Virus record (IMG/VR): IMGVR_UViG_3300048839_000409
Coordinates: 1 to 29,046 of that record
Direction: 5' to 3' (one strand)
Origin: a virus
Length of the DNA: 29,046 bases
Shown: piece after piece, positions 20,225-27,793 of the stretch
Numbering within the stretch: position 1 is the stretch's first letter
Layout of the letters: each line of letters begins with the position of its first letter
Position numbers and translations under genes: made by a program
Notes under the pieces: generated by a model
What the model was told of the DNA's origin: nothing
Seen by the model: the letters and a program-made list of their open reading frames with translations, nothing else
Database searches by the model: none

Positions 20225-20238
20225 TGACTAACCCGTCA
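20225..20238. promoter_or_regulatory. Shared operator dyad TGAC-N6-GTCA
   Basis: TGAC (20225-20228) and GTCA (20235-20238) with outer TAG and CCA. The full match TAGTGAC-N6-GTCACCA is an almost perfect inverted repeat, the most symmetric of the five copies. It lies at the expected transcription start of the gene at 20252. Confidence 0.65.
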
Positions 20239-20251
20239 CCAAGGAAAAGTC

Positions 20252-20350
20252 ATGTTGAAGCGCGTCATTAGCTTCGTCGCTGTGAAGCTGATCGAAGCCG
20301 CCCTGATTGTCACGTCTATGGTGCTGGGGCTTCAGGCCATACTATCGTGA
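20252..20350 (+). CDS. Small single-pass membrane protein (32 aa)
   Basis: The ATG at 20252 has AAGGAAAAGT upstream. The product is MLKRVISFVAVKLIEAALIV plus TSMVLGLQAILS: a basic N-terminus followed by a long hydrophobic helix, as in phage single-helix membrane peptides. Its last 35 bases overlap, on the opposite strand, the end of the tail-fibre chaperone gene. The promoter and operator ahead of it suggest that it is expressed with the replication regulon, though it lies at the edge of the tail module. Function unknown. Confidence 0.6.
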   Translation: MLKRVISFVAVKLIEAALIVTSMVLGLQAILS

Positions 20351-20711
20351 CTGGGAACCCTTCCTGTTCCGGCACGTCACGCAGGGCCTGCCGGTAAGCC
20401 GCCCACACTTCGGGCACAGCCTCGGCGCGCTCGATCGCCCGAGTGACGATCCAGTCCGTTTCCGCAAGCAGGCGGTCACGCTTGGCGCGCGCTTCGTTGT
20501 CGCGGTCCTCGTCGCTGCGCGTATCGTGCCATTCCAGAGCCCCAGCTGCGTAGCGCAGTTGAGCCCCAAGGTGCGGCTGCGTAGGCCAATGCTCAAACGG
20601 CTCGTTCAGGCCGCCGCAGGCGTGGTCAACTGGGGGCTGACTGTCCATGCCTTCAGTCAGGCACAGCACGTCCCCATTGGTCAGGCTGTAGATGCAGTGT
20701 GTGAAGATCAT
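20316..20711 (-). CDS. Tail-fibre/tail assembly chaperone-like protein (131 aa)
   Basis: The ATG (20709-20711) overlaps the stop of the J-like gene as ATGA, which sets the start; longer upstream frames lie in that gene. The C-terminal half has RDRLLAETDWIVTRAIERAE, WAAYRQALRDVPEQ and FPVTIVWPE, a pattern widely found in phage tail-assembly (APC/tail-fibre chaperone) proteins. The N-terminal part is unusual (HCIYSLTNGDVLCL). It probably helps fold or attach the tip protein. It ends the minus-strand tail operon within this window. Confidence 0.7.
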   Translation of the reverse strand: MIFTHCIYSLTNGDVLCLTEGMDSQPPVDHACGGLNEPFEHWPTQPHLGAQLRYAAGALEWHDTRSDEDRDNEARAKRDRLLAETDWIVTRAIERAEAVPEVWAAYRQALRDVPEQEGFPVTIVWPEAPAP

Positions 20712-23700
20712 GGTGGTCCAGATCCAAAAGAGCCGTAGCCCGATCGGGTGATGGTGGCGGTGAGGCCGTTGGCATCGGTCACAGTGCAGACCGCCGTGAC
20801 GCCGATGCCGCAGTTGGAGGCGCCGCGGCCAAGGAAATTGCAACTGGCACCGCTGGCGCTGATGCCGGCCCAGTCGCCGGCAGCCGGCGCACCAGACACG
20901 ATGCTGCTGGATGCGAGTGACCACTGGTAGGTATAGGGGGCCGTGCCGCCGCTGGCGCTGGCCGTGCTGCTGCCAATGACCCGCGTGATCGTGCTGCTGG
21001 TGGCCCAGCTGGTGCTGCTGGGCGAGCCAGCGCTGACCGTGACCACATTCAACTTCAGCTCCAGTGCGCTGCCGGTCCAGCGCATGTACTGCGTGCTGCT
21101 GCCGATGCTGAATTTGTACGCCCCGCCGCTGTAGCCGAGGAAGAACCCGGTGCCGCTGGCGTAATCGGTCTGGCCGCCTCGGACGTGGCCGCTGGTCGTC
21201 ACGTTAAGTGCCCCGACAGTACCGCTCGGGGCACTGAATGACCCGCTGAAGGTGGCCACACCGCCCGACACGATCATGCCCGGCATGGTCATGTTGCCAT
21301 TGGCGCTGACCTCAAACCAGTTGCCGTCTGTGTAGTTGCCCAGGCGCAGAGCTGACGACGATAGGTAGAAGCCGGTGCCGCCCGAGGCCGGCCAGTTTCC
21401 GTCTACGAACGAACCGCCGAGCAGGATGCCGCTCTTGATGGTCAGGTTCGACCCATCCCATATCAGCGACTTCGTGCCAGCCACACCAATGCTGAGCTTG
21501 TACGTTCCCGCGTCATAGCCGAGCCAGAAGCCCGTACCGCTGTTGTAGGCCGTCTGGCCGCCTCGGACGTGGCCGCTGGTGCCCACATCCACACTGGGGG
21601 TCGTCAGCGCTGCGCTGCGCAGCGTCAACGTTGAACCGCTCCACAGAAGCGCCGAACCGCCAGCCGTGCCGATGCTGAAGCGGTAGGCCCCGCTCGAATA
21701 GCCGAGGTAGAAGCCGGTTCCAGTGTCATAGGACGTCTGGCCACCTCGGATGTAGCCCGAGGTGTCGAGCGTGATATTGCCCGCGGTGATCGCGCCCATG
21801 TTGGCGCTGATCGCGCTCAACGAACCCACCTTCAACGTGCTCAGGTAGGGCGCATTCCAGATCGTCTCGTTCGTGACCGGGTTGTAGATGCCGTCAGTCT
21901 GGTACGTCGATTCCCCCGCCACCAGCACCGGCACCGCGCCTGACCAGCCGTTTGCTGACCAGCTCCCGTTCGGCGGATAGCTGGTGCTGCCGGACGTGGT
22001 AACAGTGCCGCTGCCGAGGCTGGTAAGCGTGGTCTTGGCGTAGGCTGTACGGTAGCTTGCCCCCTGAGCGCCGTCAGCACCGGGCGCGCCGTCCGCACCA
22101 TCAGCCCCAGCGCTGCCTGCGTAGCCTCGCGCCGTGATGCTGCCGAAGCTGAAATTGGTCGTGGCCACGCCTGCCGACTCGATCAGCGTGGCCGATGGGG
22201 TGGCGGCCCACAGCGTATAGCCTGGGCTCGGAGATGTGCCTGGGGTCAGCGACCAGCCGGCCGGCGCAGCACCAAAGCCGCCCGTGGCCCAGGTATAGGT
22301 GAACGTGCCGGCCGGCGCTGCCGGAATGGTCACAGCCCACTGGTACACCGTTGGTTGCGCGCTTTGCAGGCCAGCCTCGCCGTTGGCAGCAATAGCCGCC
22401 ACAGTTGATGAACCTGGCCACGTCACCGAGGTGGAAACCGCGTCAGCCACTGCAGTGATCGACTGCTCAGCCCTCCACAGTTGCAGGCCCGGAGTGCCAG
22501 GGTTGGCAGGGACAGCAATGCTCCAGCCCGATCCACTGAATGCCGAATGCGCCGCGCTGGCCCATGTGTAAGTGCTAGACCCGGACGGTGCGGCTGCCGC
22601 TGTGGTTGCCCACTGGTACAGCGTGACCGTCGCCACTTTGTTGCCGCTGGCACCATCGGCACCATCGGCACCATCGGCACCATCGGCACCATCAGCACCA
22701 TCAGCACCATCAGCACCATCAGCACCATCGGCACCAGATGCTCCAACCCGAGCTTTTGCGATCGAGTAGATTTTTTCGAGCGTGGGGCCACCGCTGACCG
22801 CGGCGACCAGGGTGGCCGTGCCGCTGTCGGCGCTCATGCTCGAGGGGGCGTAGACGCCCGTGCTGGCGTCGATATTGGTGTGCACGCCGCTCTGGGTGGT
22901 GCGGCCGTAGCTCACGCCACTGGTAAGCCTCTGAGCGCCGCGATAGACCATCATCGTGCCACCGGCGCCAGCAAAGCTGGCCACATTGCCAGCGGCATCG
23001 GCCTGCACCACGGCAGACTCGTTGGTCAGCAGGGCCACATAACTGTCAGAGCCATCGCGCACCTTGGCCACGGTGATGGTATCGACCAGCCCGTCCCAAG
23101 TGACCTGGATGGTGGCGGTCTCTGACGCCAGGCCGGCATAGCTCAGCGCGCGGCTGTTGCCGGTGCCGGTGAGCGTGGCTGTGCCGGCCACCACAGCGAA
23201 CGCCGGACTGCCGGCCAGCGACAGCCCGGTGGCGCTGAAGGTGATGCTGCTGGGCGAGGCCGCGCCCGCCTGGTCGACCCGGAAAATCTGGCTGCTGGCC
23301 GACAGCAGCAGACTGCGGCCCGGCGCGCCATCGACTCCAGTCGGTCCAGTAGCCCCAGTCGGTCCAGTGGCCCCAGTCGGTCCAGTGGCCCCGGTTGCCC
23401 CAGCCTTGCTCTTGCTGATCTGGATGCGACGCTCAAGCGTCGGGTAATCAACGCGGGTTGCCGTAACGTCCACATGGCTCAGGTCCGTGCCAGCCGTCAG
23501 CGCTGTGATCGTCAGCGTGCCGCCCACCAGGGTGCTCGTCGCACCAGCTCCGTCACTCTTTGAAAGCACCCAGTCAGCGGTAACGTCTGCGCCACCAGAC
23601 ATAACGCGAATTGTGCTTGTCGCCCCGGAGTAGCTGGTCACAGCGCCGTCTGCCCCGGCAGGCAAGACAAACGCAACCGTGGACGACTCGATCAGCAGCG

Positions 23701-26167
23701 AAGGGTTGGCCGCCTCGATCGTGAACAGCGCGCTCGCCGCCGCTGCCGACTCATTGCCGCTGGTGTCGAAGTGCTTGGCCCACACCTGGTACTCGGCCGG
23801 ATCGTCGGGTGTCCACGCGAAGCGATCGGCAGCACCCTTGAAGATGCTAACCGCGTCAATGTGCCCCCACGACAGCCCGATGCGAAGCTCGGTGTAGGCG
23901 TAGTCAGCGTCAGGGCAGGCTGTCCACGACAGCAGCGCCTGGCCCGGCACCACTGTGGCCGACAGGTCCGTCACATCGCTTGGCGGTTCGCTCTTGCCGA
24001 TGACGTAATGGCTCAAGAGCACGTCGCTGCTGCGCACACCCAGGCCATTGACCACAGTGATGCGCACAACGATCGTCTGGAACTCGGGCGCTCCGATCAG
24101 CAGCGCATAGGTGTCCAGTGGGCCAACGCTTTGCACCGTCCACTCGGCGCCGTCAGTCGTGCGCCAAGCAACGTCGATCCGGCCATTGTCGGCATACGGT
24201 GATTCACTCACGTCCCAATCAACGCGCACGCGAGGCACGATGGTGCCGTCAGCCAGCTTCAGCAGCCGTGCCGTACCGCTGGTGGCGGCTGCTCCGGTAA
24301 CGGGCTCAGGTGCGTAGGGGTTCGGCAGGCCGGTGTTGGGCGTCGGGTCTGCCGTCGATGCGTCGGCATCGTCCCATGCAGCCTCGTCGTCCTCGATAAG
24401 CGTGAGCACCACTGCGCCCGTGTGGCTGAATTGCCAGTCGGTAACGCGGAAGTGCTTGAGCGTCCAGCCGAACTCGGCGTTGCTCACACGCACGCGCTGG
24501 CCTGGGCGCATCTCCCACGCCTTGAGCTTCGCAGGGTACTGGATGACCAGGCCATTGCGCGCCACCTCGGTCATGATGCGCGCCAGGTTGCGCGCCCGAC
24601 ACGGGTGATCGGTGAACGGTAGGCCAACGTCCTCCCACAGCTCGGTTCCGTCTGCGGTCACGAACGTGCTGTTGGTGTACGGTGGCCACAGGTCGGCGAC
24701 AGACGCTTGGCCGGCCGGGATGTAGCTGGCCCGCACGCTGTTGAAAAGCTCGTCCATCGACTCGCCGGCCTGCACGATCTGGATAGGCCCGGCCTCGTCG
24801 CCGTCCAGCAAGTCCATAACTGGCGGCGTCCACGCGCCGGCCTGGATGAACCAATCAGCGCCGTCGATCACACTGCCAGCCATCGCTGCGGCCATCTGGC
24901 TCAGCACGGATTCTTTGTCGTCGGCCGCGGTGAACGCGCCGTTGATCGTGTAGCGCGGCAGGTACCCCGTGGTCGGCCCAGGCGGGCCAATGCCGTCAGC
25001 CGGGTAGTTGTAGACAGTCATGGCCGTGCTCACGTCGCAGGCGTTGGCCGCCTCGATCGTGCTGTCCACATCTGGCGTGACACCAAAGCCCCAGCGGGTA
25101 GAGCGCAGCCAGTCGTCAATGCACAGCGCCGCGTTGTTGGTGTACTTGGTCAGACCGTCGCGAGGATCATAGATTTCGTCCCGACCGTCAATATCGAATG
25201 TCAGCTGCGGAATGCCGCCCTGAAACTGCGGGTTCTCCAGATCAAGTGTGATCACCACGCCGGCCTTACCCCGCAGCCGATCGCTGCTGGTCCACTGGCT
25301 GGGCACCTTGCTCATCAGATAAGCGTTGGCCGTCTGCGTGGACGATCCCAGGAACTTTTCGACATAGACGGTCGAGTCGTTCGCGTTGGCCGTCATGTAC
25401 GTGATGATCCACGTACCCTCGTCAGCGTTGACCGCCTCGCCCTTGAACAGCACAGAGGCGGGAAGGTTCACCGTGTTGCCGCTGACGCTGTAACCGTACG
25501 CCCCGCCTGCCGGTACGTAGACATTCGGCCCGGCCAGCCGCAAGCTAACGCCGATGATGCTCAGCAGAGAGCCGCTGATGGTGTAGCTGCTGGACGTGCC
25601 CGGCGTGGTCACGCTCACGTCATAGGGCTTGCTGTTGTTGAACTCGGAGGCAGTGGCCCAGCCCCTCATGCCGGTGATGCCGAGGCGCACGCCGCCGATC
25701 AGCACATCGTTGATCGCCTTGATGCGGTGCGACGCTACGATGATCACCAGATGCTTCAAACCGTCCTTCTTGACCACTTCGACGCCATAGGGCGGCGACC
25801 CTTTGGTTTTGTCGGACGTGAAGATGGCGACCACATCGCCGCCCGTGATGCCGGCGCCGTAGAAATAGCGCTCGGGTGGCTCTTGCTGCACCGCGGTGAT
25901 CGTGCGGTCCTTCAGCGAAGCGTTGTAGGCCCGGCGCGCATCAGCGTCAGCTTTCTTGGCCGCACGCTTTGCTCGGTAGGCGTTGAACACATTCAGGCCG
26001 AAGGCGATGGCGGTGCCGTAGGTGCTCAGGAATACCGCCCCCGTGGCGATGGCCGCAGCTGCCGTACCGCCGAAAATCGGCGCCAGCGTAGCCACAATGC
26101 TGATCGGGTCAGCGTGTGCCGCACTGGGCAGCAGGAACAGTAGAAGCAGGGCGATCAGGCGTGGCAC
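20708..26167 (-). CDS. J-like tail tip / host-specificity protein with collagen-like repeats (1819 aa)
   Basis: The GTG at 26167 has GGAGGA eight bases upstream. The N-terminus (MPRLIALLLLFLLPSAAHA) is a clear signal-peptide-like segment, unusual for a virion protein. Residues about 100-700 match a lambda J-like tip core. Then follow a fibronectin-III-like domain (about 726-815), an Ig-like domain, a collagen-like run of GATGPT units (about 920-947), a tandem pair of YQWA...TYTWA domains (about 1185 and 1275), an ADG collagen-like run (about 1142-1172), three HVRGGQT...FSIG fibre repeats (about 1465-1690) and a PKD-like end. It should bind the host receptor at the tail tip. The gene overlaps the preceding gene by 13 bases. 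Confidence 0.85.
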   Translation of the reverse strand: MPRLIALLLLFLLPSAAHADPISIVATLAPIFGGTAAAAIATGAVFLSTYGTAIAFGLNVFNAYRAKRAAKKADADARRAYNASLKDRTITAVQQEPPERYFYGAGITGGDVVAIFTSDKTKGSPPYGVEVVKKDGLKHLVIIVASHRIKAINDVLIGGVRLGITGMRGWATASEFNNSKPYDVSVTTPGTSSSYTISGSLLSIIGVSLRLAGPNVYVPAGGAYGYSVSGNTVNLPASVLFKGEAVNADEGTWIITYMTANANDSTVYVEKFLGSSTQTANAYLMSKVPSQWTSSDRLRGKAGVVITLDLENPQFQGGIPQLTFDIDGRDEIYDPRDGLTKYTNNAALCIDDWLRSTRWGFGVTPDVDSTIEAANACDVSTAMTVYNYPADGIGPPGPTTGYLPRYTINGAFTAADDKESVLSQMAAAMAGSVIDGADWFIQAGAWTPPVMDLLDGDEAGPIQIVQAGESMDELFNSVRASYIPAGQASVADLWPPYTNSTFVTADGTELWEDVGLPFTDHPCRARNLARIMTEVARNGLVIQYPAKLKAWEMRPGQRVRVSNAEFGWTLKHFRVTDWQFSHTGAVVLTLIEDDEAAWDDADASTADPTPNTGLPNPYAPEPVTGAAATSGTARLLKLADGTIVPRVRVDWDVSESPYADNGRIDVAWRTTDGAEWTVQSVGPLDTYALLIGAPEFQTIVVRITVVNGLGVRSSDVLLSHYVIGKSEPPSDVTDLSATVVPGQALLSWTACPDADYAYTELRIGLSWGHIDAVSIFKGAADRFAWTPDDPAEYQVWAKHFDTSGNESAAAASALFTIEAANPSLLIESSTVAFVLPAGADGAVTSYSGATSTIRVMSGGADVTADWVLSKSDGAGATSTLVGGTLTITALTAGTDLSHVDVTATRVDYPTLERRIQISKSKAGATGATGPTGATGPTGATGPTGVDGAPGRSLLLSASSQIFRVDQAGAASPSSITFSATGLSLAGSPAFAVVAGTATLTGTGNSRALSYAGLASETATIQVTWDGLVDTITVAKVRDGSDSYVALLTNESAVVQADAAGNVASFAGAGGTMMVYRGAQRLTSGVSYGRTTQSGVHTNIDASTGVYAPSSMSADSGTATLVAAVSGGPTLEKIYSIAKARVGASGADGADGADGADGADGADGADGADGADGASGNKVATVTLYQWATTAAAAPSGSSTYTWASAAHSAFSGSGWSIAVPANPGTPGLQLWRAEQSITAVADAVSTSVTWPGSSTVAAIAANGEAGLQSAQPTVYQWAVTIPAAPAGTFTYTWATGGFGAAPAGWSLTPGTSPSPGYTLWAATPSATLIESAGVATTNFSFGSITARGYAGSAGADGADGAPGADGAQGASYRTAYAKTTLTSLGSGTVTTSGSTSYPPNGSWSANGWSGAVPVLVAGESTYQTDGIYNPVTNETIWNAPYLSTLKVGSLSAISANMGAITAGNITLDTSGYIRGGQTSYDTGTGFYLGYSSGAYRFSIGTAGGSALLWSGSTLTLRSAALTTPSVDVGTSGHVRGGQTAYNSGTGFWLGYDAGTYKLSIGVAGTKSLIWDGSNLTIKSGILLGGSFVDGNWPASGGTGFYLSSSALRLGNYTDGNWFEVSANGNMTMPGMIVSGGVATFSGSFSAPSGTVGALNVTTSGHVRGGQTDYASGTGFFLGYSGGAYKFSIGSSTQYMRWTGSALELKLNVVTVSAGSPSSTSWATSSTITRVIGSSTASASGGTAPYTYQWSLASSSIVSGAPAAGDWAGISASGASCNFLGRGASNCGIGVTAVCTVTDANGLTATITRSGYGSFGSGPP
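22655..22735. repeat. 9-bp tandem repeat in the J-like gene (collagen-like coding)
   Basis: The units GGCACCATC or AGCACCATC repeat about nine times. In the minus-strand frame they encode Gly-Ala-Asp, giving a collagen-like G-A-D triplet run. The pattern splits into a GGCACCATC block, an AGCACCATC block and a final GGCACC, suggesting stepwise expansion. Confidence 0.95.
23338..23400. repeat. 18-bp tandem repeat in the J-like gene (collagen-like coding)
   Basis: The 18-bp unit GGTCCAGTGGCCCCAGTC occurs about three times (with GTAGCC in the first). The minus frame encodes Gly-Ala-Thr-Gly-Pro-Thr, a collagen-like stretch linking the Ig-like domain to the next domain. Confidence 0.9.
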
Positions 26168-26565
26168 GGTTCGATCCTCCAGGCGTGGGTCACATCAGCC
26201 ATCGGTACGAACGCAATGGCGCCCTCGGCCGTGGCCACCGCAGCCACACCGCCTGCGCAGATGCCCATGACCGCCCCGTCCCGCTCAAGCATCGGCAGCA
26301 GCACCACGTCGCCGGTCTGCGCGAGCTTTGGCGAGGCCAGCGGACCATAACCAAGTTGCGCCGTCCAGGCGTCAGCCATCGTGCCACCCAGACCCCGCAA
26401 CAGCCGGCGCGCAGCACGCACGTCGCGCGTCACCGGCAGGCCGGCCATCGGATCGCGCCCGGTCACGTTCTTGACCCAGCGCGCAGCGAAGTGGCAGCAG
26501 TTGTGCGTGGCCCAGTCGAACGGGGCGTTGTCGTGCTCGGCCAGAAATTGTGTGAGGCGCATCAT
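26155..26565 (-). CDS. DUF6950 / NlpC-P60-like tail assembly protein (136 aa)
   Basis: The ATG at 26565 overlaps the preceding stop as ATGA, so the start is MMRLTQFLAEH. The core DWATHNCCHFAARWVKNVTG, with a Cys pair in the position of the NlpC/P60 nucleophile, and the later GDVVLLPM strand fit DUF6950, which replaces the lambda gpK-like role in many phages. The position between the minor tail gene and J agrees. The usual second-site His is not clear (DGAVMGICAG), so peptidase activity is doubtful. Its stop lies inside the start region of J. Confidence 0.75.
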   Translation of the reverse strand: MMRLTQFLAEHDNAPFDWATHNCCHFAARWVKNVTGRDPMAGLPVTRDVRAARRLLRGLGGTMADAWTAQLGYGPLASPKLAQTGDVVLLPMLERDGAVMGICAGGVAAVATAEGAIAFVPMADVTHAWRIEPCHA

Positions 26566-27155
26566 TGCTCTTGGAACTTCTTCGACAGCCACAGGGTCGG
26601 CTGCTCGATCAGTTGGCGCATGTAGCGCAATCCGGTGTCGCCTGCGAACTCGGAGCGCTGCTGCGAATCGCTGAGCCGCCGACCCTCGTAGCGCCGCGAC
26701 CGATCCAGGCCGGCGCGCACCAGGCGCATTTCGATCTTGCCGCCCGTGCTGCCGTTGCGGTCGTTCTCGCGCTGGATGCTCACCGGCTCCATCTTGGCCG
26801 TCAGCCGGCGCACCGGAGCGCCCACAGGCTGGTGCTGGGCATTGAAGAGCTGCAAGAACAGCCGCGCCGGCCGGCCGCGATACGCCTCAACGCTGGCCAG
26901 CACCGCGGTGACGAGAGCTTGATTGCTGATCGGCAGGCTGATGCTAACCTTGTCGTTGCTGATCTTCTCGTTCTCGCGCACCGGCTCGATCGTGAGGTTG
27001 CCGCCCAGGCCGATGTATTCGTGCCCGCCGATCGTGACCGTCAGGTTGAATGTGGTCAGGTAGAGCGTGCCGGCCAGCAGATCAAGCTCCACCAGCCAGT
27101 GCGCGCCGACTTCGCCCTCGGCAAGCTGCGCCTGGGCTGCGGTATCAAAGCTCAT
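26562..27155 (-). CDS. Minor tail protein, DUF2163-like (197 aa)
   Basis: The protein begins MSFDTAAQAQLAEGEVGAHW and has a LVELDLLAGTLYLTTF strand pair, GGHEYIGLGGNLTIEP, and a final helix ending SKKFQEQ. The AAAQLA opening, then ELD-G-L-L-T, and the GG-Y-G-GN pattern are typical of phage tail proteins of the DUF2163 or lambda gpL-like kind, located between the tape measure and the NlpC-like gene. Exact family identity needs a profile search. The start and stop both overlap their neighbours (ATGA). Confidence 0.7.
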   Translation of the reverse strand: MSFDTAAQAQLAEGEVGAHWLVELDLLAGTLYLTTFNLTVTIGGHEYIGLGGNLTIEPVRENEKISNDKVSISLPISNQALVTAVLASVEAYRGRPARLFLQLFNAQHQPVGAPVRRLTAKMEPVSIQRENDRNGSTGGKIEMRLVRAGLDRSRRYEGRRLSDSQQRSEFAGDTGLRYMRQLIEQPTLWLSKKFQEQ

Positions 27156-27793
27156 TGCGGCCAGTCCTCCAGCAGATCAGGGAAGCCGTAACCTTCTTCC
27201 AGCAGCGACTGCCCCTTGTAGCGCCATGCGGTGCGGTCTGCGCCCTGCTTGCAGTAGACCAGCGGCTTGTCCCATGTGATCGCCGCGCCGGCAGTGAAGC
27301 CCTTGCGCAACGGGTGTGCGAACTGGATCGCAATGTCGCCCGCCCCGTCAGCCGTGGCATCGTCCGTCACCATGATGAGCTGCGACGTGCCGTAGCCGGT
27401 GCCGATCTGCAACCAGTCGCCGGCAAGCAGCGTGGTGGCAGCTTGACCAGCGCCGGCCGCCAGGGTCATTGTCTCAGCGCCAGCCACCACGGTCGTCTTG
27501 AGCGTGATCGTGCCCCGCATCGTGCCGCGTGGCGCGGCGCGGGCCGGGTCGTAGGCGGCAAGCACATTGATCCGCCCCTTCAGCTTGAGCGTGACTGCCC
27601 GCCAGTACGCAGCCTCGGCACGCTTGAGGCGCTGGGGCGGCATCAAGGCCAGCGACCAGCGCGGGTGCCCGTACAGCCGCGCCTGGGTCGATCCGGTCGA
27701 GTCGGCCCGGTCGATCGAGTCGTAGCGGACTTCAGCGACCCCACAATCGGGGCCGAAGATCATGCCGGCCGGGATGGTCACAACGCTCGTCAT
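27152..27793 (-). CDS. Minor tail protein, gpM/distal-tail-like (213 aa)
   Basis: The protein begins MTSVVTIPAGMIFGPDCG and holds RADSTGSTQARLYGHPRWSL, then a long beta-rich region with GTMRGTITLKTTVVAGAE and LLAGDWLQIGTGYG. The IPAGM-FG start and G-TQ--L-G-PRW pattern occur in phage distal-tail or gpM-like proteins following the tape measure gene. The order tape measure - this gene - DUF2163-like - NlpC-like - J is the lambda H-M-L-K-J layout. Start and stop overlap their neighbours as ATGA. Confidence 0.65.
   Translation of the reverse strand: MTSVVTIPAGMIFGPDCGVAEVRYDSIDRADSTGSTQARLYGHPRWSLALMPPQRLKRAEAAYWRAVTLKLKGRINVLAAYDPARAAPRGTMRGTITLKTTVVAGAETMTLAAGAGQAATTLLAGDWLQIGTGYGTSQLIMVTDDATADGAGDIAIQFAHPLRKGFTAGAAITWDKPLVYCKQGADRTAWRYKGQSLLEEGYGFPDLLEDWPQ

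Noticed and set aside
24707-26143. Plus-strand frame of 478 aa opposite the J-like gene
   Set aside because: It is antisense to the J-like gene, which has a clear domain match, so it is a shadow.
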